A stretch of 64,000 nt of DNA from Henricia sp. BOLD:AAB3569 (Eukaryota; Echinodermata; Asteroidea; Spinulosida; Echinasteridae): positions 4,278,001 through 4,342,000 of the forward strand of contig JBBELK010000003.1 of NCBI GenBank assembly GCA_037783545.1, written 5' to 3'. The position numbers and the translations under genes were made by a program. Below are positions 32,012-43,400 of this stretch, piece by piece. The notes beneath the pieces were generated by a model. The model was not told where the DNA came from. It did no database searches and worked only from the letters and a program-made list of their open reading frames with translations. Position 1 is the first letter of the stretch. Every line of letters begins with the position of its first letter.

Positions 32012-32250
32012 CTAAACTGACTTAGACGCGAAGTACATGAGTGTCCACCAGCCCTTTATATCCTCAACTCCAAGCTTCTTTCGTAACAGCTCATCTCCGT
32101 GTCGTTTGTACATCTCACACAATTCGTTGCCATCAATCTGTTTCTTTCTGAAGGTACCAATCATTCCAGGGTCCACTTTCAGGTATTTCAGCAGTATGAT
32201 CATGTCAAGCACGCCATGGTTGGATATGTTGCCATCCTTAGGTGGTACCT
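32012..32250 (-). CDS. THEMIS-like: THEMIS-like exon 5 (SAM domain)
   Basis: Acceptor TGTTACAG/AG, stop TAG at 32012-32014. It encodes VLDMIILLKYLKVDPGMIGT, then FRKKQIDGNELCEMYKRHG and LLRKKLGVEDIKGWWTL. This gives the five-helix SAM pattern with the F..K.IDG..L and L...LGV..I.G signatures. SAM domains mediate homo- or hetero-oligomers. GAREM proteins also end in a SAM domain. Confidence 0.85.
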
Positions 32251-35200
32251 CTGTAACACATAACAGCAAATTTATTTTTAAGCGTGCATTTATATCTTGA
32301 TAAAATAAACACATTTTAGGTTTTCTATAGTTGCTTTTGTTTTCCCGCTCACGTATAACAACAAACGAACTATATGTGTCTCAGATGATGGGTATAATGG
32401 AGAAAATCTGTATAGTTTTTGATTCCGTGTATACGGTGAGAGGAAAACAAACAATCAACCAAAATCATCAGCCAAAACATCTTCAAGTTTTCTTTTCTTC
32501 AAGTATTCGAGCATGCACTGAGTCGCTTCTAGCTCAATTATGGCGTCATTACAACGCACCTTTAGGCCCATGGGGTACTGATTTCTGTATTTCGGTACGG
32601 TCGAATTTTTCATAATCATCATCGTCATTATCAGAATCGGGATTTTCATAATCATGAGAATGACAGACCGATTCCTGAAATTCCCAAATATCTGCAAGAA
32701 AAACAGGAAAAGGAAACAGATCATGAAAATTAAATCTAGATTTCCTGCAACAGAGCTAGTTAAGTTTTCTATAGGAGAAACGCTTTGGAGAGAGGAAGCA
32801 AATTTGCGCAATCTCATGAAACAGGCATAGATAATGCACTGATTAAGAATAAAGTAAAACTGCTAATTGTTTACAAAATAATTTAAACTGCAGAGACGTT
32901 GAAGCAGTGAAACGAAAACGAGGTGGATAGGTTATTGGAAGCAGTTCGTTATAATGAAACAGGCTTTGACATTAAACATACCCCGATTTGAGGTCGTCTC
33001 CGACTGCCCGTCTTTATTCTGTCGGTGCTGCTCCTTGAATCTCTGGCCTTGTTTTTTCCTATAAAAATGATAATCAAAATTAAATCACAAACAGGTGCTT
33101 CCTGGGGCGACCGGTCTCATCACCTCCTTCTTTGAAACATCTTAACCCGTATAGAATGTTGCTATGACACCAAATAACATAGTCATGGTTCTACTCCAAA
33201 TATTCATTGCAAAAGTACAGATAATGGTTGTTATAGTGAAGATGACTCATTGACTCCAGTTTGGATAGGAAAATAAATTACAGAGTTCCCGTTTCTATTT
33301 TCGAGTTCCCGTTTCTATTTTATGTCATCGGAGCCGTTTTCCATTGCGTGATTTGCAAGTCACGATGGTGCAATCGACATGATATTGAGGAAACAAATGA
33401 AAATGAAAGTTTAATTTTGCAGAGTGCGAATTAAATTCGAAGCACAATTTTTGGATCATTATAGGACTAAACTTTTTAAGGCTATATAGGTAAATACGAA
33501 GTTATGTGCATCATGGTAATAAAAATAAAAACTTAATTGGGCACAAACCATGGAAATTGCAGATACTTCAAAACAGACGAGCGACCTGTTGGTGACGATG
33601 GGGGAGATGGTGACATGAGGAAGGGTGGAGTTGAAGGCAGCGGGGGCGGGGACAGCAAGATGTCTGACATGAGGCGTGGCGCTGGGCTTTTAGGTGGGAG
33701 GGGCGGTATTACTCCTTCTTTCTCCTGACGCAGTAGTTTGTCAACCAGATACCGAGGTTTGGGCGGTCTTCCTGGGGCTGTCTTGTCGACTTTTCCGGTT
33801 GGGCTTTTTGCCCCATCACGGTCCGATTGCCGTGATGGAATTGGAGGCGGAAGGGACTCGTACATTTCGTCTTCTGAGCGAATAATTTGCCGCAACTCGC
33901 CTGCAGAAACTTTGATTATTTTAGACATGGAGTTGGGCAGTTTTTCATCTTTGTCAACATTTATTTTTCTGCTTATTGATCGCACGGCAACTTTGCTGAA
34001 TCTCGGAACAATGACAACGTCACCAGGAGACCACTTCTGGCGACTTGGACCAAGTATGCTAACAACAGATAGGCTGATGTTTGGTTGCTCAATGATCTGT
34101 AGAGGCGACATGCGCAATAGCCAATCATCGTCAGTATTAGGTGTTTCATCAATACCCACATCGGGCTGTGTTAATGTTACTTGAATGGGTAAAATCTGCT
34201 TGAGAATTTGTGACATGGGATGATTTCCTGCTAATGGCGAAGTCTCGTGGAATTGAGCTCTAACGTGAATGGACACGGTGACTTTGCCAACTTCACCCGA
34301 CAGGGACCGACTTCTATTCATCTCAACCACATCACATTCGGTTTTGTACAAATACAACGATTCGATTGCCGTGCTTTTTAAACGAACGATGTCATGCTCG
34401 TGCAACGTATCCAAAGACCCATCTCCTTTGCATGTCGTGCCCACGTGGACGTCTTCGTACACTTTTGCTTGGAGTAGGTCTTTTGCAGTAGGCCAAGTTT
34501 TCACGCTAATCTGAAACAAATAATTCATTTGTAATTATAAATACGAGATTAATGAATAATAATCAGGTTTTTGGAGAGTGCGTCGATCTGTGTGTTTGCA
34601 ATTCCGGGACCTTTTCCGATTGCACCCTTTGGTATGTCCCCTTCACAACCATTCTGATGTGTCAGGTTCTTTTGTCATGGGTGCAGCCCTGCAGCAAATG
34701 CAGTACCATATGGTTTGACGGTTTAATGATTTTCGGTTAAGCCTATCGAGTCGCTGCGGCGTGGTTCGCTCTCTTTTCTGACAACGACGTCTTGTAGAAC
34801 AAAAGCTTCTCCACCTCCCACCCCTCCTGCCATGATGTCACTTTTTTTTCTCGGGTTGGGTCATTATGTTGGCTGAACATTATTTCTTTTTTTCGAAAGT
34901 GTACTAAAGATGTGACTTCAGTTCAGAGCCGGGTTAGAAAAGTGAGTCTTTACAAGTATTCTTTTATATAAAAGATAAAATTTAACATTTTTGTGGTTAT
35001 TCATTATTTAGAAATTCGAAATAGTCCTTAATTGTATATCAACTTGGTTATATTGCTGTATTGTGTCTTGTGGCGGTTCGGGCCCATGCACATAACTCTC
35101 TTAAGTTATTGCAGTATTCCTATTTTCAAATGCCTTTTGAGGTTTAAGAAAACCATTGATGTGTTTTGATTATTGCTTCTCCGATTTGTTCCATTTTGTG

Positions 35201-36629
35201 ATAATGGGTTTTCATTGACTGCTAGCTATATGTGAGTTATAAAGATATTTAATTCAGTTGACGATGTTTTGGTAATCATTTGTTGGATTATATTAATAAA
35301 TCATTGGACTCTGAATTCCAGTGTTTGTAAAATGGTTTGTTTCATTCCGACGCGCGAATATACATAAAAATCGATGTTCAGTGTTTAAATAGATATCAAT
35401 CGGTAACCCAATCATGCATAATTTGCTAAGTAACACTGAACACTATACGGAGAGTCCGTTCTCTGAATGCAAGAATCTTTATTGTTTGGGCTTCATATAT
35501 ATGAGGCTGGATGGTGTCATAAATAAAGTAGCAGAAATAATCATTACTATAGCTATTCTTGTCGGTGTTGTTTGAAATAAAATATTTAAAGTAAAATAGA
35601 CTCCAAGTGTACGTTGGTTGCAACTTGTAACAATGAATGAAGACATACCTTAAAGAGCGACGTGTAACTGGCAGGAATGAGGACACTGGTACCATCCCTT
35701 CCTTTAGCCAGTGCGAAGCTATGAATCTGCGTGCCGTGTACTTTAAGAATCGTGTCCTTCGGACACCCAGGGACCGTAGTGTCATTATTAACAACCACAG
35801 CGAGCCTTGGGGACGATGCATCCGCCTCGTGGGCCAAATCATAGATGTCCACAACAGGTCCTATTTTGTCTCCCCAGTCTTTCCTTGGATAAACTGCTAC
35901 CCCAGTTGTCAAAGGAATCCGAAGTGTGTTGTCAGGATTCTCCCAGGGACACGCCTCCACAATTTCAATTTTGTTCAGGATCATGTCTCCGTTGAAATCC
36001 GGATCCAAGCCTGGAATGCCATGATGCACATTCCTCATAGCTTGGCCCACGTCTTGAACTAGACGCACTCGCTGCGGTAGACGATGGTACAAATCGCGTA
36101 AACTCAAGGCATATTTTTCTGACTTTTTGGCAAAGCATTTCTGGAAATCCCCGCATATATTGATCACCTCGCCTGTTCTCACAATTCTGCACTCAATGCT
36201 AGGCATCACTACACTAGCATTTTTCAGTAATTTTAGACGATCACCCTTTTTGATGGTGGTGCCGTATACTTGAACTTTGCGCACCGCATGCACGAACTCG
36301 GGAAAATCGGACACCATTTGGTCGAGTGTTTCATAAAGATGGCCGTCCTCATAGTGTGACTGCACTGTGAACAGGGCGTCAGTGAAGTTTTTGTCGAGAG
36401 TTATTAAACCTTTCTTGCTTGGGCCTGCGTATAACGCGTCGAATGTAATGTTCACTTCTTCTTTGATACAGTTCAAACGCAGAATATCGCCGTGGGAGAA
36501 ATCCCGAACCTCACTGTCCTTCTCGTGCGAACCATAGATACCCTCTGCTATTTCCACAACTACGGGCAAACTAGACCGATTTCTCTCAACAAAACAGTCC
36601 AGGGATTCAGCATTACCACTGGACGCCAT
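32012..36629 (-). CDS. THEMIS-like: THEMIS/GAREM-type CABIT-CABIT-SAM adaptor protein
   Basis: Five coding exons on the minus strand: 35649-36629, 33567-34510, 32982-33058, 32560-32691 and 32012-32250. They total 2373 nt, which is 790 residues plus stop, with matching phases and GT-AG borders. Residues 1-327 and 328 to about 535 resemble the two CABIT modules of THEMIS. Landmarks are LPVVVEIAEGIYG, TIKKGDRLKLL, LRDLYHRLPQRVRL and LIPASYTSLFK. A proline-rich region (about 548-637) has SH3-ligand-like PPPIPSR and GRPPKPR. Residues 668-711 are acidic with Tyr682 in YENP. Residues about 722-786 form a SAM domain. In vertebrates THEMIS has two CABITs and a proline-rich GRB2-binding tail, and acts in T-cell receptor signalling with SHP1. 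GAREM has one CABIT and a SAM domain and acts in EGF-receptor signalling. This protein combines both layouts. It is probably cytoplasmic. The ATG at 36629 is chosen because the longer frame begins with TTG. Confidence 0.87.
32560..32691 (-). CDS. THEMIS-like: THEMIS-like exon 4 (acidic, tyrosine motifs)
   Basis: Acceptor TTCTTGCAG/AT, donor CCTAAAG/GTGCGT, 132 nt. It encodes HDYENPDSDNDDDDYEKF: Tyr682 in a Tyr-x-Asn context, the GRB2 SH2 consensus when phosphorylated, and Tyr694, in a run of Asp/Asn that would favour tyrosine kinases. Confidence 0.78.
32982..33058 (-). CDS. THEMIS-like: THEMIS-like exon 3 (basic linker)
   Basis: Seventy-seven nt between acceptor TTTTATAG/G and donor AATCGGG/GTATGT. 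It encodes a charged linker (KKQGQRFKEQHRQNKDG). It is too short for a stand-alone call. Support comes from the exact phase fit (2 in, 1 out) with both neighbours. Confidence 0.72.
33567..34510 (-). CDS. THEMIS-like: THEMIS-like exon 2 (rest of CABIT 2, proline-rich tail)
   Basis: Acceptor GTTTCAG/ATT, donor TTGAA/GTATCT, 944 nt, phase 0 in and phase 2 out. It opens with ISVKTWPTAKDLL, matching the segment after the LIPTSYKGKF-type motif of THEMIS. It continues to about residue 535 and then becomes proline-rich, with DEMYESLPPPIPSR (Tyr544), GRPPKPRY and PPLPPKSP. Reading on past the donor gives a short tail and a stop, so a retained intron would truncate the protein before the SAM domain. 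Confidence 0.85.
35649..36629 (-). CDS. THEMIS-like: THEMIS-like exon 1 (CABIT 1 and start of CABIT 2)
   Basis: Starts MASSGNAESLDCF with a favourable context (A at -3, G at +4). It ends with donor TTTAAG/GTATGT in phase 0 after 327 codons. The first about 250 residues fit CABIT 1. From about residue 275 the sequence RLAVVVNND, then LKVHGTQIHSFAL and LIPASYTSLFK looks like the opening of CABIT 2, as in THEMIS. Confidence 0.88.
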
Positions 36630-37030
36630 GATGAATACTTCAAGCAAGACGAAGAAGGAAGTTATAAAAAGTAATCGTTTTCCGGGACGATATGAGCGTC
36701 TGTTGACTCTGTGTGCCGCACGTTAATGCACAACTTTATAAACGTTAATTCTGTTCGTTTTTTATTTCCGCCTGTGACGTCTGCCTCACCGCACATCGAC
36801 CTTTATAGCCCTTATGCACGGTCGCATGAAGGAACACAAAAACGCTCTCGGCTTTTACACAATGACTGCACTTTGTATGTAACTGAACTTTACCTTTCAG
36901 CTGACATTTATAACATTGAGAGGGCTAGCATGAGCATTAAAGTTCAGACACTTTGCACTATGGTCATCATTCAAGATTACAGCACCAGATGCAAAAGCAC
37001 TGGCGTCAGAAAAAAATAATATTGTTAACC
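36630..37030. other. Upstream flank of the THEMIS-like gene
   Basis: Presumed 5' UTR and promoter region. I see no convincing TATA box or initiator. A CCGGAAA (ETS-like) word lies on the minus strand near 36682, which may be chance. Confidence 0.3.
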
Positions 37031-38560
37031 TTATAGGGAGAGAAAAAGAAACCTGTTGTTAAGACGGGAGGCATTGTCTTGCCAATACAAGTTCCTCAAG
37101 ACACGAATCGGTGAGGAAGGTGAACTGATTTTCATCATTGGCTTCAGCGATGAGGGATTGGCAATGTCTGGACATTAGTCTAGTAATATTGTCTGCTACG
37201 GGAGATAGGGAGATGATTTGACCGACTAGGAATGGAGATCTCTAACGATGCAAGCCCGAGATTGTCTAAAGGCCGAGATTGAGTGACTAATGCGCCGATA
37301 CGATCTAGAACCTTAAGAGTACCGGAAGCCGAATCCCAAGTCATACCTAGCCATGCACACTATAGAGGTGGACGGACGCCATGAACTTTTGGTTATGTTA
37401 TAAACAAAGCCAGTGCTTTTAAAAGATCCGACTTAACATGGGAAGAAATTTCAGAGGCTTGTTTGAAATGGGAGTCATAAGGATCGGCTTGAGGTACAAT
37501 TATAAGACCATCATCTAGATACAAAGCAATGAAGATGCCGCAGGAGCGCCAATGTGTAACGAGGGGTTTCATGATTTGTGAAAATTAAAGGGGCCGATGA
37601 TAAACCAAAAGGTAAAACTGTAAACTGAAAGTATCTTTGAACGCCGTCGAGACACCAGGAAAATCCAAAAAACTTATGAAATTGTGGGTGAATTTCGACA
37701 TGATGATATCCAGATTTCAAATCAAAAGAGAAAAGCAATGCATTGGAATTGAAATATTGAAGCGCAATCTTCCAGTCGTCAATTTTGAAGTGGCTTTTTT
37801 TGAACGTATATGTTTAACTGACTCAGGTCTAAGATTAAACGGTTTTTGTTAGAGGCTTGAGTTACCGGTACACAGAAAAAGGGCGAATCCACCTCTTTTA
37901 TTCTTTCCGAGGCTAGAAGTTCTGAAATGGAATCGGAAACAAAAGATTGATGACGAAGAGCTGATGCATTGTTGGGAAAGAACATGGAGGGCGGTTCTTG
38001 CAAAAACCAGATTCTAAAACCTTCTTGGATATAATGGGTAAAATCATGTGGGGGCGTTAATACTAGACCAGAAATTGCTATGAGCTCGTAATCTGCCTTT
38101 CACATTGATACTATCGGATGGTAAATCATTGTTATCATGAACGCAAGGTACCTTGATAATGTCATCAAATTTATTGCCAAGAGTACTAAGAGACGGGTCG
38201 GGTCGGTTTGGCTCGTGCTTGGACAGCTCGATTGTTGCCGTGGCGTTCGAGGGTAGGAGAGGTCGATGGGGCATCGGGGAATGTCCGGGGGCGTTTCTGC
38301 TGCCAAATGAGCTGTAGGGGTTGTATCTGTATCTGGCTCCCGAGTGCTGGTTGAAGTTTTGATGTGTGGCGGCAAAGGGGCAGAATCGTGACCAATGTCC
38401 CGGCATACCACAGCTGAAGCAGTTATGGCCTGGCAAGCCTGGGGGAAAATTGAAAAAGAACGAGAAAACAAAGGGAAATATCGATGGGGGATGGGTGGGT
38501 TGGGGAACGCAGTACAAAGTGTATGAAGAATGGGCACTGCAGTGCACTGGCAACATTCAG
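37030..38560 (-). pseudogene. Broken DIRS-like retroelement (gag-like and RT)
   Basis: Minus-strand order: a frame at 38044-38556 with a CCHC zinc knuckle (CFSCGMPGHWSRFC), then reverse transcriptase in three frames. 37779-38003 has NRLILDLSQLN. 37511-37780 has SFDLKSGYHHVEIHP, RYFQFTVLPFGLSSAPLIFT. 37400-37580 has WRSCGIFIALYLDDGL, then HVKSDLL. The FDLKSGYHH, LPFGLSSAP and YLDDG motifs are most like DIRS/tyrosine-recombinase retrotransposons. At least two frameshifts separate the motifs, and stops follow, so it is dead. No recombinase or LTR was recognised. A Gypsy-like origin is the alternative. Confidence 0.78.
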
Positions 38561-38585
38561 TGCATGAACCTGAAGTGAAGAGTTG

Positions 38586-38850
38586 TGGTTGTTGTATATT
38601 TTATGGCATCTTCGGCAACTAAGGCCCTTTATGCCATCAACTATACAGTTTAAGCTTTACTTGAGATGACGAAGAAGGAGTTGCAGTTTTAGAAGTGGGA
38701 GGAAAACCCCCAGAGAAATGCCCCAGGGGAAAACCCACGCGGTCAAGTAGGGACTGCAAACCCAATCCACATACACGCCCCGGATTCGAACCCGGGACGC
38801 CAGAGGTGAAAGGCGAGGAAAGAACCCGTATACGCCAACCCGACCGCCCC
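38586..38850 (-). mobile_element. tRNA-derived SINE, family A, copy 2
   Basis: Same head (GGGGCGGTCGGGTTGGCG), perfect B box at 38782-38792, and the same body and tail as 9166-9451. GTGAAGAG flanks it at 38578-38585 and 38851-38858. It sits just upstream of the gag-like part of the DIRS remnant. Confidence 0.88.
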
Positions 38851-39094
38851 GTGAAGAGCTTTTGTAAAAGACGCTCTTAAATAGTAAAAAAAGGTCCATT
38901 GATAATTGTGTACGTGAAAGAATTTCGTCTAAGAAACGAACAAAGGGCTCAACCAGGTGGTTGACCTTGTACGCACGGTGCGTGCGTGAAGGAATCTCGT
39001 CTATGTGACGAACAAAACTGCAAATCTCCGGGTTAGGCAGTTTGTAGTGGGAAAAGGGTATATATATGGCAGGCAATGGCCATAGACAGTCGTA

Positions 39095-40146
39095 CAGTAA
39101 CGAGGAAACGCCGTATTGGGCATTCCGGTACTGCGCAGTCAATGGCCATAGGACTGTACAGTAACGAGGAAACGCCGTATTGGGCATTTCGCTACTGCAC
39201 AGGCAATGGCCATAGGACTGTACATAACAAGGAAACGCCGTATTGGGCATTTCGCTACTGCACAGCTAAGGGCCATAGGCTGTACAGTAACGAGGAAACG
39301 CCGTATTGGGCATTTCGCTACTGCACAGGCAATGGCCATAGGCTGTACAGTAACGAGGAAACGCCGTATTGGGCATTTCGGTACTGCACAGGCAATAGCA
39401 ATAGACTGTACAGTAACGAGGAAACGCCGTATTGGGCATTTCGTTACTGCACAGGCAATGGCCATAGGACTGTACATAACAAGGAAACGCCGTATTGGGC
39501 ATTTCGCTACTGCACAGCTAAGGGCCATAGGCTGTACAGTAACGAGGAAACGCCGTATTGGGCATTTCGCTACTGCACAGGCAATAGCAATAGACTGTAC
39601 AGTGACGAGGAAACGCCGTATTGGGCATTTCGCTACTGCACAGGCAATGGCCATAGGACTGTATATAACAAGGAAACGCCGTATTGGGCATTTCGCTACT
39701 GCACAGCTAAGGGCCATAGACTGTACAGTAACGAGGAAACGCCGTATTGGGCATTTTGCTATTGCACAGGCAATGGCCATAGGCTGTACAGTAACGAGGA
39801 AACGCCGTATTGGGCATTTCGCTACTGCACAGGCAATGGCCATAGGCTGTACAGTAACGAGGAAACGCCGTATTGGGCATTTCGCTACTGCACAGGCAAT
39901 GGCCATAGGCTGTACAGTAACGAGGAAACGCCGTATTGGGCATTTCGCTACTGCCCAGGCAATGGCCATAGGCTGTACAGTAACGAGGAAACGCCGTATT
40001 GGGCATTTCGCCACTGCACACCTAATGGACATAGACTGTACAGTAACGAGGAAACGCCGTATTGGCCATTTCGCTACTGCACAGGCAATGGCCATAGACT
40101 GTACAGTAACGAGGAAACGCCGTATTGGCCATTTCGCTACTGCATA
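39095..40146. repeat. 63-bp minisatellite, about 17 copies
   Basis: The unit contains GAGGAAACGCCGTATTGGGC, ATTTCGCTACTGCACAGGCA and ATGGCCATAGGCTGTACAG. 63 bp equals 21 codons, so three frames stay open through the array: plus 39076-40242, plus 39206-40174 and minus 39139-40203. The peptides are pure 21-residue repeats with no other domain. I regard the frames as a by-product. Variants with GTACATAACAAGG recur every three to four units. Confidence 0.95.
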
Positions 40147-40167
40147 TCTCCTATACCTTTGTGCACA

Positions 40168-40285
40168 AGCGTAAATCCTATGGGATTTTCGTTTTTCGAC
40201 CACCTATTATGTTTGTGCATAGTTCTTAGTGTCCCAGTGTAAATCCTATGGGATTTTCTGACTGTCGTTTCTTGACCACCTCCCA
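40168..40285. repeat. Two-copy duplication beside the minisatellite
   Basis: GTAAATCCTATGGGATTTTC followed by a CGACCACCT/TGACCACCT word occurs at 40171 and again at 40241. Confidence 0.7.
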
Positions 40286-40439
40286 TATGTTTTGTACACA
40301 AACTGAAGTCCCCATAGGGTATACACTAGTGGTAAGTGCAGTGGCCGAAATAGATCGCGGGGTCGTACGGATTTCTAAAGGGCATCAATATAATGTTATG
40401 GAGAGCGCAATTTTTTGGACCTAATGACCAGTGGTCATC

Positions 40440-43400
40440 GGTGGCCAAAATTGAATAGAGTGGTATTTTCGGACTCGGCGTGAACAGGCGAGTTCAAAAA
40501 TATCACTTCGGACACGAGATGACAAAATTGACACTTTTTCCAAAATGGCCGAAACTGACCATTCGTGGTATTTTCGGAATCAGCGTCGAAAGGCGAGTTC
40601 AAAAATACCAATTTCGACCAAAGTGTCAAAATTGACACTTTGTCCAAAATGGCCGAAACTGACCATGCGTGGTATTTTCGGAATCAGCGTCGAAAGGCGA
40701 GTTCAAAAATACCAATTTCGACCAAAGTGTCAAAATTGACACTTTGTCCAAAATAACGGAAACTGACCATGCGTGGTAATTTCGGAATCAGCGTCGAAAG
40801 GCGAGTTCAAAAATACCAATTTCGACCAAAGTGTCAAAATTGACATTTTGTCCAAAATGGCCGAAACTGACCATGCGTGGTATTTTCGGAATCAGCGTCG
40901 AAAGGCGAGTTCAAAAATACCAATTTCGACCAAAGTGTCAAAATTGACACTTTGTCCAAAATGGCGGAAACTGACCATGCGTGGTAATTTCGGAATCAGC
41001 GTCGAAAGGCGAGTTCAAAAATACCAATTTCGACCAAAGTGTCAAAATTGACACTTTGTCCAAAATGGCGGAAACTGACCATGCGTGGTAATTTCGGAAT
41101 CAGCGTCGAAAGGCGAGTTCAAAAATACCAATTTCGACCAAAGTGTCAAAATTGACACTTTGTCCAAAATGGCCGAAACTGACCATGCGTGGTAATTTCG
41201 GAATCAGCGTCGAAAGGCGAGTTCAAAAATACCAATTTCGACCAAAGTGTCAAAATTGACACTTTTTCCAAAATAACGGAAACTGACCATGCGTGGTAAT
41301 TTCGGAATCAGCGTCGAAAGGCGAGTTCAAAAATACCAATTTCGACCAAAGTGTCAAAATTGACACTTTGTCCAAAATGGCCGAAACTGACCATGCGTAG
41401 TATTTTCGGAATCAGCGTCGAAAGGCGAGTTCAAAAATACCAATTTCTACCAAAGTGTCAAAATTGACACTTTGTCCAAAATGGCCGAAACTGACCATGC
41501 GTGGTATTTTCGGAATCAGCGTCGAAAGGCGAGTTCAAAAATACCAATTTCGACCAAAGTGTCAAAATTGACACTTTGTCCAAAATGGCCGAAACTGACC
41601 ATACGTGGTATTTTCGGAATCAGCGTCGAAAGGCGAGTTCAAAAATACCAATTTCGACCAAAGTGTCAAAGTCGACACTTTTTCCAAAATGGCCGAAACT
41701 GACCATGCGTGGTATTTTCGGAGTTAGCGTCGGAAGGCGAGTTCAAAAATACCAATTTCGACCAAAGTGTCAAAGTCGACACTTTTCTAAAATGGCCGAA
41801 ACTGACCATGCGTGGTATTTTCGGAGTCAGCGTCGGAAGGCGAGTTCAAAAATACCAATTTCGACCAAAGTGTCAATGTCGACACTTTTCCAAAATGGCC
41901 GAAACTGACCATGCGTGGTATTTTCGGAATCAGCGTCGACAGGCGAGTTCGAAAATACCACTTTGGACCAAAGTGTCAAAGTCGACACTTTTTCCAAAAT
42001 GGCCGAAACTGACCATGCGTGGTATTTTCGGAATCAGCGTCGACAGGCGAGTTCAAAAATACAAATTTCGACCAAAGTGTCAAAGTCGACACTTTTCCAA
42101 AATGGCCGAAACTGACCATGCGTGGTATTTTCGGAGTCAGCGTCGGAAGGCGAGTTCGAAAATACCACTTTGGACCAAAGTGTCAATGTCGACACTTTTC
42201 CAAAATGGCCGAAACTGACCATGCGTGGTATTTTCGGAGTAAGCGTCGAAAGGCGAGTTCAAAAATACCAATTTCGACCAAAGTGTCAAAGTCGACACTT
42301 TTTCCAAAATGGCCGAAACTGACCATGCGTGGTATTTTCGGAGTCAGCGTCGGAAGGCGAGTTCCAAAATACCAATTTCGACCAAAGTGTCAAAGTCGAC
42401 ACTTTTCCAAAATGGCCGAAACTGACCATGCGTGGTATTTTCGGAGTCAGCGTCGGAAGGCGAGTTCAAAAATACCAATTTCGACCAAAGTGTCAAAGTC
42501 GACACTTTTTCCAAAATGGCCGAAACTGACCATGCGTGGTATTTTCGGAGTCAGCGTCGGAAGGCGAGTTCGAAAATACCACTTTGGACCAAAGTGTCAA
42601 TGTCGACACTTTTCCAAAATGGCCGAAACTGACCATGCGTGGTATTTTCGGAGTTAGCGTCGAAAGGCGAGTTCAAAAATACCAATTTCGACCAAAGTGT
42701 CAAAGTCGACACTTTTTCCAAACAGGCCGAAACTGACCATGCGTGGTATTTTCGGAGTCAGCGTCGGAAGGCGAGTTCGAAAATACCACTTTGGACCAAA
42801 GTGTCAATGTCGACACTTTTCCAAAATGGCCGAAACTGACCATGCGTGGTATTTTCGGAGTCAGCGTCGGAAGGCGAGTTCAAAAATAACAATTTCGACC
42901 AAAGTGTCAAAGTCGACACTTTTTCCAAAATGGCCGAAACTGACCATGCGTGGTATTTTCGGAATCAGCGTCGACAGGCGAGTTCGAAAATACCACTTTG
43001 GACGCCGTCCGACCAAAACTGAAGGGTGGTCAGTTTTTTTCCAAAATGGCCGAAACTGACCATGCGTGGTATTTTCGGAATCAGCGTCGACAGGCGAGTT
43101 CGAAAATACCAATTTCGACCAAAGTGTCAAAGTCGACGCTTTTTCCAAAATGGCCGAAACTGACCATGCGTGGTATTTTCGGAGTCAGCGTCGGAAGGCG
43201 AGTTCAAAAATACCAATTTCGACCAAAGTGTCAAAGTCGACACTTTTCCAAAATGGCCGAAACTGACCATGCGTGGTATTTTCGGAGTCAGCGTCGGAAG
43301 GCGAGTTCAAAAATACCACTTTGGACACCGTCCGGCCAAAACTGAAGGGTGGTCATTTTTTGTCCAAAATGGCCGAAACTGACCGTGTGTGGTATTTTCG

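Noticed and set aside
38657-39250. 197-codon minus frame
   Set aside because: It is a chance fusion of SINE-A sequence with the 63-bp minisatellite.
39139-40203. 354-codon minus frame in the 63-bp array
   Set aside because: Open only because the period is 21 codons. There is no non-repetitive domain and two other frames are equally open.
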